Source of the DNA: an uncultured Amylibacter sp.
GTDB taxonomy: Bacteria > Pseudomonadota > Alphaproteobacteria > Rhodobacterales > Rhodobacteraceae
NCBI GenBank assembly: GCA_959347345.1
Contig: OY365738.1
Location: forward strand, 806,001-870,000
DNA length: 64,000 bases
Direction: 5' to 3'
The position numbers and the translations under genes were made by a program. The notes beneath the pieces were generated by a model. The model was not told where the DNA came from. It was given only the letters and a program-made list of their open reading frames with translations, and ran no database searches. Each line of letters begins with the position of its first letter. The first letter of the stretch is position 1. This document shows positions 1-10,160 of the stretch, one piece after another.

Positions 1-8
1 GACACACC

Positions 9-2762
9 ATGCCATATATCAAACTTTTAACCGCTCTTGCTGGGCTGGCTTTATTGACCGCTTGCGGGGGAGGCACTGCCGAAACCCCCGATACGGCGGG
101 CGGAAATGCCACGGATTGCAAGACAAACGCTTTTCATGCGGATTGCAACGCAGACGCACCCGCGATAGAATTACGCCAAAGCATGTGTTTAGCGGATGAT
201 TCGGCAGACTCAACCTGTGGTGTCGTTATTACTGGTGCTTGCACCGCGAATCCGTTTAGAACCGAGACCGCTTGCATGGCTGATACCTATAATCCCCAAC
301 GCCAAACCGCTTGCGAATCAGGTATGCCAAACCGAGGCGAGACCGCTTGCGAACCCACGATTGCGCGGATTTGCACGAATGGCGATATTTTTGATGACTT
401 CTGCACGGGCTTGACAGGTATAGATACGATGCGAGCGAGTATTTGCCAAACGCATGGCACAGACCCCACCGATGGACACTCCACTTGCGCAACTATCCTT
501 ATTCCCTTGTGTGTGATAGCCGACCCGTTTGCCCATGCGGGGTGTGATAGCGTGGTGGGGATAAACGCAGGGGTGCGAAAAACCTTTTGCGAAACCCCTG
601 CGAACGCTTGGAATCCGAAATGCATGGATACAACGCATGGTGCGGTGAATGCTACGCGAATAACGGCTTGCCAAATGTTTGGCACGGGCATGGGCGGTGA
701 TGATAGTTGCGCGACCAGTCTTGCCTCTGCTTGTACTATAACCAACCCATTTATCCATGAGGGGTGTGATGATGTGGCGGGGATTGACGCGGGGTTGCGA
801 ACGATGTTTTGTGAAATGCCCGCGAACGCTTGGAATCCGAAATGCATGGATACAATGCATGGTGCGGTGACTGCCACGCGAGTGACGGCTTGCCAAATGT
901 TTGGCACGGGCATGGGCGGTGATGATAGTTGCGCGACCAGCCTTGCCACCGTGTGTAATGATATAGCCAATCCGTTTATCCATGAGGGGTGTGATGATGT
1001 GGTGGGGATTGACGCGGGGGTGCGAACGATGTATTGCGAAATGGAGGCGAACGCTTGGAATCCGAAATGCATGGATGGCATGCATGGCACTGTGGCTTCT
1101 TTTCGAACTATCGCCTGTTTGGATAGCCCTTTTAACGACCTTGCCGACCCCCTTTGCGCAATGGATACGGGTGCGGAGACTGCATGCGGATTGAATCCGT
1201 TTGACTCTGCGAATCCGGGCTGTCGCAATTTAGATGACTATAAAAACATTGTGGGAACTTATTGCACGACAATAAACCCGAGCGCGGACGAATGCAGGGT
1301 GAAGACCAGTGCTTGGGTGGAGAGCTTTGGTGAGGGTAAAGCCCCACCCGCTAGGCTTGACAACACCAACCGCAAAAGCGAATTTTTGGCGGGCTTGGCA
1401 ACGGGGCTGGATACAACGGGTGCTACGCCGAACGGCATACCAAACGGTGCAAACCTTACCTTGACGCTAGACTCGGCGCGATATAATGGCGAGCCTTTGG
1501 GCGGGGCTGGCGATGAAAAAGATGGTTATGGTTTATTTTATGATAATACTGACGACTCTAATAATCGTGTTTATTACGCGGGGATTTTGGCTGATACAGA
1601 TTTGGGCGCACCCCTGACACAAACCACTGGAAGCGTCACTTGGTACGGGCAGATTCAAATCATTCGCGATGGCGCGTTGGATACCACCTCCGCCCATAAT
1701 TTTGAGTTAGAGATTACTTTTGGCGGTACGAATGGTGTTGCGGGTTCAATAGAGGGGGAGGATGTTGAAAGAGTACTTAGTGGCTTTACCTACCAATATC
1801 GCTTGGCTGGTACTTATGATGCTGGTGGGGTTATCACTGGCACGGTTACTCATGAGAGCTTTACAGGTGCTGATACAGGACAACTCTCAAGGGCTACCCC
1901 CAACGGGATTCTGACAGGATTGATTGGCGAACAGGGTGCGGTTGGGGTTTTCCTTGCTGCGGATGCGGGTAGTACAAAAGACAATATAATAAATACCGAG
2001 AACGCTAATGGTCGCTACGTTGGTGGGTTTGTTGTCGCACCTGCTCCGCCTCCGCCCAACGCTTGCATAGCTTTGACTACTTGTGTTGATACTGGCGATT
2101 TGCCCACCTATGAAACCAAACCAAACGAGGAAACGTTAAATAGGTTTTTGACGGCAGGAAATACAGGGCTGAATATGACAGATATACAATTTGAAAATTC
2201 TGCGACTCGTATTATATCAACCGACATCCCACCCTTTACAGGTCGGCGGGGTGGCGAGGGTAGAAACCCCGATGGTTTTGCCTATTTTGTAACGACTAAC
2301 GCAGGCGAGGTCACCACCGAAATCAGTTATGCTGGGATTTTAGCCACAACCAATCTGGGCGCACCTTTGCCTAGCACAACAGCAAGTGCGGTTTGGGAAG
2401 GGCATTTTAGCTTGGGGGCGGAAACCAATATAGCAACCAATTACTATGTTAATTTTTCCACTGGCAGGTTTGGATTTAGCAATGCTGGGGGGGATGGTTT
2501 CGGCACTTTCGAGCATGACAATATAAATGGAATATATACCATGAATGCGCATTTTGGCAGTCATGCCTCTGCGAATGGTTATTCTGCGGGACGGATGGGC
2601 GGGACTCTTGCTATATCAGGTGTAGGTTCTGCATTTCATCCAGACATAACGGGATTGATTGGGGAAGAGGGTGTGGTTGGTATTTTTACAAAAGTTGGTT
2701 CTGCGAGTGCATCCGTTGGCGGTTTCACGGCAACGAATCCCGCTTATACCCCACCCGAATAA
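9..2762 (+). CDS. Cys-rich surface lipoprotein with two C-terminal beta modules
   Basis: A 917-residue predicted exported lipoprotein. Residues 1-19 form a lipoprotein signal ending in lipobox LLTAC, so Cys19 would be lipidated. Residues of about 35-430 are very Cys-rich and contain three tandem units of about 74 residues that share NAWNPKCMD and HEGCDD-like motifs; disulfide bonding is an inference. Two beta-rich modules follow (about 430-690 and 700-917). Each contains YYAGIL..TDLGAPL-type and GTYDAGGVITGTV-type strands and ends in a TGLIGE.GAVGVF then GGFV signature. This resembles the barrel end of TbpB/fHbp-like lipoproteins, but that link is tentative. It is a paralogue of six other lipoproteins in the window and is closest to the one at 29857, which has the same Cys-rich motifs. 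The ATG gives a perfect signal peptide; the window edge hides most of the promoter. Ligand unknown. Confidence 0.8.
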   Translation: MPYIKLLTALAGLALLTACGGGTAETPDTAGGNATDCKTNAFHADCNADAPAIELRQSMCLADDSADSTCGVVITGACTANPFRTETACMADTYNPQRQTACESGMPNRGETACEPTIARICTNGDIFDDFCTGLTGIDTMRASICQTHGTDPTDGHSTCATILIPLCVIADPFAHAGCDSVVGINAGVRKTFCETPANAWNPKCMDTTHGAVNATRITACQMFGTGMGGDDSCATSLASACTITNPFIHEGCDDVAGIDAGLRTMFCEMPANAWNPKCMDTMHGAVTATRVTACQMFGTGMGGDDSCATSLATVCNDIANPFIHEGCDDVVGIDAGVRTMYCEMEANAWNPKCMDGMHGTVASFRTIACLDSPFNDLADPLCAMDTGAETACGLNPFDSANPGCRNLDDYKNIVGTYCTTINPSADECRVKTSAWVESFGEGKAPPARLDNTNRKSEFLAGLATGLDTTGATPNGIPNGANLTLTLDSARYNGEPLGGAGDEKDGYGLFYDNTDDSNNRVYYAGILADTDLGAPLTQTTGSVTWYGQIQIIRDGALDTTSAHNFELEITFGGTNGVAGSIEGEDVERVLSGFTYQYRLAGTYDAGGVITGTVTHESFTGADTGQLSRATPNGILTGLIGEQGAVGVFLAADAGSTKDNIINTENANGRYVGGFVVAPAPPPPNACIALTTCVDTGDLPTYETKPNEETLNRFLTAGNTGLNMTDIQFENSATRIISTDIPPFTGRRGGEGRNPDGFAYFVTTNAGEVTTEISYAGILATTNLGAPLPSTTASAVWEGHFSLGAETNIATNYYVNFSTGRFGFSNAGGDGFGTFEHDNINGIYTMNAHFGSHASANGYSAGRMGGTLAISGVGSAFHPDITGLIGEEGVVGIFTKVGSASASVGGFTATNPAYTPPE
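525..1125 (+). repeat. Three in-frame tandem repeats of about 222-225 bp in the Cys-rich stalk
   Basis: Equivalent phenylalanine codons of the units begin at 528, 750 and 975, giving unit lengths of 222 and 225 bp (74 and 75 residues). Units 2 and 3 are nearly identical over long stretches, and the spacing is a multiple of three. This fits recent in-frame duplication of a Cys-rich domain. Confidence 0.8.
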
Positions 2763-2795
2763 CGTAGGGCGGGTTAATCACTAACACCTAAAAAA

Positions 2796-5138
2796 TCAAT
2801 TCCGCAAAGAAACCCCATCATCCAACATCGCCGCAATCCTCGCCTGAGTCGCCTCCATCTGCGCCAGCCGAACAAAGGCGGCTCGCTCGCGGGCGTACAT
2901 ATCCGCCCCGCTAACTTCCAACGCCTCCCCATCCATATTCACCACGATAGAGGCAACCTGCATCGCCACAACCTTATCATGCGGGAAAAACCAGCCCTTA
3001 TCAATCCCATCATCCATAAACCCCGCCATTTTATCCGCCAGCCCCCGTGCGGGCAGAACAAACTGCGCACCCGCCCGTGCCTTATACCCATCCGCCAATT
3101 CACGCAACCGAGCAACCCCCGCCGCCACCAACCTATCGCGGTTCATCACCGATTTATCCCGCGACGGCAGATAATACTGATACCGCGCCGCCAACGCAGG
3201 GCTGCTGCCAGTCTGAGCATAGCCCACCTGCATCCAAGTCTGCCACGCCGCCTTTTCCCAATCATTCGTTGCCAAATACCAGCGATACAGGGTTTCCTTC
3301 ACCCCGCCACCCGCTGGGACGAGGCCTACCGCAGCCTCCACCAATCCCAAAACAGAATTGCTATGCACTATCAATTCATCGCAATGGCACAGGACTTCAA
3401 ACCCGCCGCCTATCGCCAAGCCACTGGGCGCACCCACCACAGGCACGGGGCAGGACGCAAGCCCCATCACCGCGTTTTGGAAATCCTGCAAAAACCCGTC
3501 AATCCCCGTCCAATCCCCCGCATCCATATAGGCGCGAAACGCGTTCAAATCCACACCAGCAGAGAAATGCTGTGCGTCATTATGCACCAAAATCCCCGCA
3601 CCGTGGTCTTTGGCGGCGGCTCGGACGATTGCCATGGACTCGGCGTTCAGGGCGTTCGCCTTGGAATGGAATTCCAGCAGACGCAAATCCCCATCCAGCG
3701 CAAATAAACTCGCCGATGCATTCTGGGCAATCGGTTGCAGACATTGGCGGAGCATATGAAACCGCACAACCTCTTTAGGCAGGGATACGGGGGTGTAAGT
3801 GGCTTGTTTGTCTTGTTTATCGGGAAAAACCCGCACAGTCAGCACTCCATCGGCGGGTTTGTAGAATTTATCGTGGCTCGCCAAAACGGGCGGAATATCC
3901 AAACCCGTTTCCGTTATCATCTGGCATACTTGCCCTGCCCCGATAGCATCCATCAGCTCAAACGGACCCCGCACCCAGTTAAACCCGAGTTTCATCGCGT
4001 CATCAATATCCTGCGGGCTGGTCGTGACATCGGGGATAAGGCTGGCCGAATACGCCAAAATCCGCGCCAACAAACGGCGGATAAACGCGGATTCCGCGTC
4101 CGCATCGGTGGTGTTTATGAGGGCATGCAAAGGCTCTCGCCCCGCCTGTAAATCCGCCATGGCGCAACTAATACGCGGGCTACTCGCGGTTTTGCGCGGG
4201 CGAGTCGCCCCCGTGGTCAAATCCAACGCCTGCCCGTCTCGGTAGAACCCGCCCTTGCCTTTATCGCCCGTGAACCCCTTTGCTATCATAGTTTTTATCA
4301 AATCGGTCAGAGGATTCTGCCCCCAAGCAACCGCTTTGAAATCATCGTTTTGTGGCAAAATAGTATCCAGAGTATCCACCACATCCGCCATCAAATCCAC
4401 GCCAATCATATCGTACAGCCCGAATATACCAGTCTTTGGAATACCCAGCGGTCGCCCAAACAACGCGTCCGCCGTTTCTATATCTAGCCCAGCGCGAGTG
4501 GCTTCATCCATGCCGACCTGTAGGGCGAAAACCCCGACTCTATTGCCCAGAAATCCGGGAGTATCACGGCAGGTAACCACGCCTTTACCGAGTATCTGGT
4601 CGTTGTAACGTGCCAATCGTGCCATCACTTCGGGGGCGGTATCGGTGCCTCGCACGAGTTCCAACAAACGCATATAACGCACGGGATTAAAGTAGTGGGT
4701 AATGGCAAAACGGTTGCGGAATTCGGGTGGCATATCTTCGGTCAGCAAGGAAATGGGAATGCTGGAAGTGTTACTGGTGACGACGCAATCCGCGTTAATG
4801 GTTTGGTTCAATCGCGTGTAAAGGGCGCGTTTCAAATCCAGCCGTTCCACGATGGCTTCTATCACCCAATCGCAATCAGCAAGACGGTGGAAATCGTCGT
4901 CTATATTGCCGATGGTGATGTTATCGGCGCAGGTTTTATCCATCAAAGCGGGCGGGTCGGATTTCAGCAATCGGTCTATCGCGGCGGTCGCGCGGGCGTT
5001 CGGGTTGCCTTTGGTGGCGATATCCAGCAGTAGGACTTTTTGTCCAGCATTGGCGATGTGGGCGGCGATACCTGCACCCATTGTGCCTGCGCCTATGACG
5101 GCGATAGTGGTGAAATCGGGGGGATTGTTGGGGGGCAT
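2796..5138 (-). CDS. fadN: Fused 3-hydroxyacyl-CoA dehydrogenase / enoyl-CoA hydratase (FadN type)
   Basis: A cytosolic beta-oxidation enzyme of 780 residues. The N-terminal half is a 3-hydroxyacyl-CoA dehydrogenase: NAD-binding AVIGAGTMGAG near residues 13-23, the catalytic-region motif THYFNP, and RDTPGFLGNR. The C-terminal part (from about residue 480) is an enoyl-CoA hydratase/isomerase domain, with HFSAGVDLN and a GLAIGGGFE oxyanion-type motif. The domain order is dehydrogenase then hydratase, opposite to FadB/FadJ and like Bacillus FadN. I prefer the ATG at 5138 because an AGGAG lies 11 nt upstream; upstream in-frame starts lack this. It is divergent from the lipoprotein at 5336 and shares its upstream region. 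No thiolase or acyl-CoA dehydrogenase is adjacent, although etfBA lies about 40 kb away in the window. Confidence 0.85.
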   Translation of the reverse strand: MPPNNPPDFTTIAVIGAGTMGAGIAAHIANAGQKVLLLDIATKGNPNARATAAIDRLLKSDPPALMDKTCADNITIGNIDDDFHRLADCDWVIEAIVERLDLKRALYTRLNQTINADCVVTSNTSSIPISLLTEDMPPEFRNRFAITHYFNPVRYMRLLELVRGTDTAPEVMARLARYNDQILGKGVVTCRDTPGFLGNRVGVFALQVGMDEATRAGLDIETADALFGRPLGIPKTGIFGLYDMIGVDLMADVVDTLDTILPQNDDFKAVAWGQNPLTDLIKTMIAKGFTGDKGKGGFYRDGQALDLTTGATRPRKTASSPRISCAMADLQAGREPLHALINTTDADAESAFIRRLLARILAYSASLIPDVTTSPQDIDDAMKLGFNWVRGPFELMDAIGAGQVCQMITETGLDIPPVLASHDKFYKPADGVLTVRVFPDKQDKQATYTPVSLPKEVVRFHMLRQCLQPIAQNASASLFALDGDLRLLEFHSKANALNAESMAIVRAAAKDHGAGILVHNDAQHFSAGVDLNAFRAYMDAGDWTGIDGFLQDFQNAVMGLASCPVPVVGAPSGLAIGGGFEVLCHCDELIVHSNSVLGLVEAAVGLVPAGGGVKETLYRWYLATNDWEKAAWQTWMQVGYAQTGSSPALAARYQYYLPSRDKSVMNRDRLVAAGVARLRELADGYKARAGAQFVLPARGLADKMAGFMDDGIDKGWFFPHDKVVAMQVASIVVNMDGEALEVSGADMYARERAAFVRLAQMEATQARIAAMLDDGVSLRN

Positions 5139-5167
5139 TTTATCTGGGACTCCTGTTGGTTTTAGGG

Positions 5168-5287
5168 GGATGTTTAGCATAAAAAGGAAAAAGAGCAAAC
5201 CTTACGAAGAGCACACCATTTTGCCCATGCTTTTTGGTTAAAAAAGGGTGAAAAAACTATTGACAAAGCCGTGAAAAAATTTATTAA
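5168..5287. promoter_or_regulatory. Divergent regulatory region shared with the mutL/giant-lipoprotein spacer
   Basis: This spacer between fadN and the 1604-residue lipoprotein shares ordered blocks with 56897-57020. TGTTTAGCAT occurs at 5171 and 56900, AGAGCAAACCTTAC at 5192 and 56923, a CATTTTGCC block follows, then GTTAAAAAAG and AAAACTATTRACAA. Both spacers separate a minus-strand housekeeping gene from a plus-strand coiled-coil lipoprotein gene, so the similarity suggests a duplicated control region. Bases between the blocks differ in length. Confidence 0.6.
5260..5287 (+). promoter_or_regulatory. Predicted sigma70-type promoter for the lipoprotein at 5336
   Basis: TTGACA at 5260-5265 and TATTAA at 5282-5287 are separated by 16 bp. 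The distance to the ATG leaves a leader of roughly 40 nt containing GAAAGG as ribosome binding site. Prediction from sequence only. Confidence 0.5.
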
Positions 5288-5335
5288 TCCCGTGTTTTTA
5301 TACAAACCCGCCAAATAATAAAGAAAGGCAACCCA

Positions 5336-8300
5336 ATGACAATCGCACACAGCGCAAGAAAAATCATCAAAACTCAAAGATTTATATTCCGTGCTCTGCC
5401 TGCTTTATTGGTAAGCGTGTTTGTTCTAAACGCCTGTTCTGGTGCAGTTCCAGTAACAGTGAACAACTCATCAGCTTCAAATGAAGAGATAGCGAAACTT
5501 AAACAAGATGCAACAACCGCCGACAATCGGATAACAGAATTGGAGGAAGCGTCTCGGCGGGCAGGGATTGCCAAAACCACCGCCGATGATGATATAATAC
5601 GGCTGAAAAATGAGGCAGTACAGGCGGGGATTGCGAAAGCCTCTGCCGATTCAGAGATAATAATCCTGCAAGGTCAATTGGCAACGGCGATTGGCGAACG
5701 GGGTACCGCGAACGGCATGATAACAATCCTGCAAGGGCAATTGGAAACGGCAAATAATAATCAGAACCCCGATGATTCAGCGACAGTGACACGGCTGAGA
5801 AGTCAGTTGTCAACGGCAATCAATGATAAGAACGCCGCCGACATGCGGATAACAACTCTGGAAGGGCAATTATCAACGGCAATGGGTAATGAGCAAACCG
5901 CGAGCAACAGGATAGCAGAACTGGAAGACGCGATACAGAAGGCAAACGAACAGGCGCAAGCGTTACGTCGCGTGGAATATGCTAACTGGGAGGCGGGCAA
6001 AACCCCCGATGCCTCGCCCGATACGGCAAACCCACGCCATCAATTCTTACAAAACAGAAACCGCACACTGGATACAGGAACAACGACCCATAGCGCGACC
6101 AGCAGTGATGCCCCGACGATACTCACCTTTGATAGTAGCGATTTTCGATTTGATGGACGGCCAGTCAGCCTTGATACGAATGATGGGTTTGCGACCTTTA
6201 CTGGATACCATAGTGATGGAACAAGTTACGGCTATATCGGGCTTTTGGATACCACCGATTTTGGCGCACCCCTCGCCCAAACCAGCACCGCGCTAATATG
6301 GAACGGGTCGTTTTTACACGAATCAACATATACAGACTTTGCCCTTACCATTAATGTGGCAGAGATGGGCAACGGAGATATTGATGCTTTCTTTAAATTT
6401 GGCAAAGAGGTAGATTATAACATTCTTCTAACAGGCACATTTGATGCAAAGGGCGTGATAACCGCGCAAGGTATGGGAATCGTTTTTTCACGCAATGATA
6501 GAGACTTTCCAACAGGAACGGCAAGCGAATTTTCCATAACAGGTTTAATAGGGGCGGACGGTGCACTCGGTATATTTAGCAATGAAAACGTTGGGGTTGG
6601 CGGGTTTTTTGTCACCCCAACGGCTGTGCCTGATCCAAATGTAGGATATAGTAAATGGGTGAAAGCCTTGGACCTTGATGTCATTCCAGATACCGCAGAC
6701 CCCCGCGATCAATATTTGCTGATACGGGATGGCAAATTTAATACAGGGACAACGACAGATAGCCCGAGCACCAATGGCACCCCACAGTTATTACCCAGAT
6801 TCACCTTTAATACTACCGATTTTGAATATGATGGACGGCCAGTTGGCACCGATACGAATGATGGGTTTACAGGGTTTATTGGATACCATAGTGATGGAAC
6901 AGACAGGGCTTACTTTAGTATTTTGGATACCACGGATTTGGGCACACCCCTAGCCCCAACCAGCACTTCGCTAAAATGGAATGGGTCGTTTTTGTACGGA
7001 TCAGCAAGACCAACACGCGCAGACTTTACCCTTACTATTGATGTGAAAGAGACGGGCGACGGAACGATTGATGCGTTTTTTAAGTTAGGCAGGAATGATT
7101 TTTATCTTCTTCTGACAGGCGGATTTGATGAGAACGGAGTGATTACCGCGGATGCTGTTCCCGGGATTTTTACAGGTGGTGACAGAGACATTGTGGAAAG
7201 AAAAATACTAACATTGCCCCTAACAGGTTTAATAGGGGCAGATGGCGCATTTGCCTTTTATTACAAGAAAAGCTATGCTGGTATTAGCGGGTTTTTTGTC
7301 ACCCCAACGGCTGTGCCTAATCCAAATGTAAGATATAATAACTGGGTGGCGGCAGTGAATCCCGATGCCAGACCAGATACCGCAGACCCCCGCGATCAAT
7401 ATTTGCAGAACAAGGATGGTGTATTTGATACAGGGACAACAAAAGATGGCCCGAGCAGCTTTAGCCCCCCGCAGGTATCCCTCCGCTTTGATGGTATGCA
7501 CTTGTATGATGACTGGTCATTAATTAACACTAGTACAGATGATGGGGTTGCAGGGTTTGTTGGATACCATAGTGATGGAACAGCCAGAACCTACTTGAGT
7601 ATTTTGGATACCACGCATTTGGGCTTGCCCCTATCCCCAAACACTTCGCTAAAATGGAATGGGTCGTTTTTGTACGCATCAGGAACACCAATACGCACAG
7701 ACTTTACCCTTACCATTGATGTAGAAGAGATGGGAGACGGAACTATTGATGCTTTTGTTCCTTTAAACCCGAATGCCGGGCTTAATCTTGTTCTGACAGG
7801 CGGATTTGATGCGAACGGGGTGATTACCGCGGAGGCTACTACCGGGTCGTATAGTAGTTATGGCAGAGACTCTCTAATCCAAGCAAACGAACCATTGCCC
7901 CTAACAGGTTTAATAGGGTCAGATGGCGCATTTGCCTTTTATTACAGCCAAAGACATGGTAGTCTTGGCGGGTTTTTTGTCAGCCCAACGGCTCTGCGAA
8001 ACCCAGATATAAGGATTAGAGATTGGTTTGACAGTTTTAGCCCGTCTTTTGTATTTCCCATCCCCATGCCCGCAAATCTCGCAAACGAATTCTTGAGGGA
8101 AAGTGGAGGCACGCTGCTCACACTTGACACGAAAGCCACGGTTAGTGGTTCAGCCAGCCCGACCGTCGCAATCTTGAACCTTGACGGCAATACGGATAAT
8201 GAAGTGGCTTTCTTTTCAGGGGCGACTGGCAATACCCTCTATCATTACGCGGGGATTTTGTCTGACGTGAATGTGGGGGTGCCACTTGGCGCGACATTTG

Positions 8301-10150
8301 AGGGCGAGGCATCCGCCGAATGGAACGGGGCAATCCAAGCAACCAACATGACGACCCCCACAGATTTCACCTTGCGGATTAATTTTGCCACACCCAGTAT
8401 AAAGGCGATTGTTCAAAACGGATTGACCGATAACTACTATTATTTGGATGGTACTTATACCGATATGGGCGTGATTACGGGGACGGTTAATTATGGCACG
8501 TTCAGCACAACAACGCTCAGCGATAGCGTCAATCCAACGCCTATGGGCAATCGCGTTGCTAACGGAGTCCTCACTGGGCTTATCGGGCAGGGCGGCGCGG
8601 TTGGTGTTTTTGTCAGTGGGACAACCACGGATGGCGGGCGGACAATAGCAGATGGCACGGGGGAGACTGGCTTTGCTGGCGGGTTTGTTGCCGCACCCCC
8701 CGCGGTGAACTATGCCGATTGGGTGCGTGTGGCTAATCCCGATGCCAAGGCAGATTTGACAAGGCCAAGAGGCCAAATTTTGCAAACCGCAGGTGGTATA
8801 ATAGATACCACGGGGCTTACAAGGTGTCGTGATTCTAATAATAATGAACCTGAACGTTGCGGTGCGGTGGGTAGCAGAACAGCCCCAAGAGCCATTAAAA
8901 GAACCCTAAATGCCATAAGCTTTGACGGAGGAGTTATAAGAGGCGACATAAACGATGGTTATGCTGACCTTACTGGATTTATTGGCGAGACACTCTATAG
9001 TTACGGTGGAATTTTGGATAGTACCGATTTGGGCACGCCTTTAACAGGTGACGCGGAGACATCTGTGCAGTGGCATGGGCGTTTCGGTTTTAATACTGAC
9101 TTCACCCTGACCATTACCTTTGATGCCGCTGGCGGTCGCCTTGATGTATTTAGGCGTATTTTTAAAGATAGATACTATCGTTTTCAAAACGCGCGGTTTG
9201 ATACTAACGGGGTGATAACAGGCACGCTTAATTATCAACGTTTCACGGATGGTGACCCGACCCAGCCAATAGATAGTGCAACAGATGGTGATGACAGCAC
9301 GGGTGATTTTGCCCTATCTGGTCTAATTGGCGAAGAGGGCTTGGTTGCCCTATTTACCGGCGGGGGCGGTTTCGTTACGGGTATTTTTGCTGGTCCCGAT
9401 TTTACCCTCAATCCAGACGTGCGTTGGAATGATTGGGTACGTAAGGTAGGCGATATTGGTAGAGAATTCACATCCGTCCCCAGAAATCAATTTTTGAGTG
9501 GTGCCACTGCACAGGAAGTTCTGCCCAATTCTGATGGGAGTGGGAGTACTGAGAGTGTAACCACAGATATACTAGATTTTAGGACAGCCAAATTTAATGA
9601 GAATTCTTTGGGTCGGAGTGCAAATAATAGGATATTCTTCTTTACTGGATATAATGGTGGCACACGCCATTATTACGCTGGGTTAGAGAGCCCATTTGGT
9701 TTGGGCGCGACCTTGCCCGTTTGGCAAGCAGGGCAACGTACCAGTGCAGAGTGGAAAGGGCAGTTTAGCGTGGTGCAAGGCGCGAATGCTGTTGCCAATG
9801 CAGATTTAACGTTAGAGGTTAATTTTGAAAACCGCAGACTTACCGCCTTTGTTCCAGTCGGTGCGAACCATTATTTACTGGATGCTGGTTTTAATGCCGA
9901 TGATGATGGGTTTTTCGCAGGAACGGTGAATTTCGGTGCATTCACCGATACCACAAACCGAACGTCAACAAACACCCTAACCTCTGGCGTTTTAACAGGG
10001 CTTATCGGGGTAGAGGGTGCGCTTGGTGCTTTCGTCAGTGGCACATCGAACGATAATGGGCGGACAATAACGGGCGGTGCGGGCGAAAATGGCTTTGCTG
10101 GCGGGTTTGTCGCTTGTCCCTATGATGACGCGAATAATGAGTGCCAATAA
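5336..10150 (+). CDS. Surface lipoprotein with short coiled-coil stalk and six beta modules
   Basis: A 1604-residue predicted lipoprotein. The signal peptide is long and basic at its N terminus and ends in lipobox VLNAC, with Cys34 lipidated. Residues of about 45-205 are a heptad-rich coiled coil made of repeats such as ITELE and LQGQLATA. Six beta modules of about 200-250 residues follow. Most open with a Y..W(V) motif and PRDQ(Y/F)L, and each ends in a GLIG..GA signature plus GGF(F/V). Modules 2 and 3 (about residues 435-880) are very similar to each other, which suggests recent duplication. A GAAAGG ribosome binding site precedes the ATG. The protein shares stalk type and upstream DNA with the giant lipoprotein at 57299. 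Its function is unknown; adhesion or ligand capture at the cell surface is an inference. Confidence 0.82.
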   Translation: MTIAHSARKIIKTQRFIFRALPALLVSVFVLNACSGAVPVTVNNSSASNEEIAKLKQDATTADNRITELEEASRRAGIAKTTADDDIIRLKNEAVQAGIAKASADSEIIILQGQLATAIGERGTANGMITILQGQLETANNNQNPDDSATVTRLRSQLSTAINDKNAADMRITTLEGQLSTAMGNEQTASNRIAELEDAIQKANEQAQALRRVEYANWEAGKTPDASPDTANPRHQFLQNRNRTLDTGTTTHSATSSDAPTILTFDSSDFRFDGRPVSLDTNDGFATFTGYHSDGTSYGYIGLLDTTDFGAPLAQTSTALIWNGSFLHESTYTDFALTINVAEMGNGDIDAFFKFGKEVDYNILLTGTFDAKGVITAQGMGIVFSRNDRDFPTGTASEFSITGLIGADGALGIFSNENVGVGGFFVTPTAVPDPNVGYSKWVKALDLDVIPDTADPRDQYLLIRDGKFNTGTTTDSPSTNGTPQLLPRFTFNTTDFEYDGRPVGTDTNDGFTGFIGYHSDGTDRAYFSILDTTDLGTPLAPTSTSLKWNGSFLYGSARPTRADFTLTIDVKETGDGTIDAFFKLGRNDFYLLLTGGFDENGVITADAVPGIFTGGDRDIVERKILTLPLTGLIGADGAFAFYYKKSYAGISGFFVTPTAVPNPNVRYNNWVAAVNPDARPDTADPRDQYLQNKDGVFDTGTTKDGPSSFSPPQVSLRFDGMHLYDDWSLINTSTDDGVAGFVGYHSDGTARTYLSILDTTHLGLPLSPNTSLKWNGSFLYASGTPIRTDFTLTIDVEEMGDGTIDAFVPLNPNAGLNLVLTGGFDANGVITAEATTGSYSSYGRDSLIQANEPLPLTGLIGSDGAFAFYYSQRHGSLGGFFVSPTALRNPDIRIRDWFDSFSPSFVFPIPMPANLANEFLRESGGTLLTLDTKATVSGSASPTVAILNLDGNTDNEVAFFSGATGNTLYHYAGILSDVNVGVPLGATFEGEASAEWNGAIQATNMTTPTDFTLRINFATPSIKAIVQNGLTDNYYYLDGTYTDMGVITGTVNYGTFSTTTLSDSVNPTPMGNRVANGVLTGLIGQGGAVGVFVSGTTTDGGRTIADGTGETGFAGGFVAAPPAVNYADWVRVANPDAKADLTRPRGQILQTAGGIIDTTGLTRCRDSNNNEPERCGAVGSRTAPRAIKRTLNAISFDGGVIRGDINDGYADLTGFIGETLYSYGGILDSTDLGTPLTGDAETSVQWHGRFGFNTDFTLTITFDAAGGRLDVFRRIFKDRYYRFQNARFDTNGVITGTLNYQRFTDGDPTQPIDSATDGDDSTGDFALSGLIGEEGLVALFTGGGGFVTGIFAGPDFTLNPDVRWNDWVRKVGDIGREFTSVPRNQFLSGATAQEVLPNSDGSGSTESVTTDILDFRTAKFNENSLGRSANNRIFFFTGYNGGTRHYYAGLESPFGLGATLPVWQAGQRTSAEWKGQFSVVQGANAVANADLTLEVNFENRRLTAFVPVGANHYLLDAGFNADDDGFFAGTVNFGAFTDTTNRTSTNTLTSGVLTGLIGVEGALGAFVSGTSNDNGRTITGGAGENGFAGGFVACPYDDANNECQ

Positions 10151-10160
10151 TAACTAACAC

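Noticed and set aside
287..1228. Long antisense open frames in the Cys-rich lipoprotein
   Set aside because: They arise from the repeated codons of the sense gene; no ribosome site or family motif supports them.
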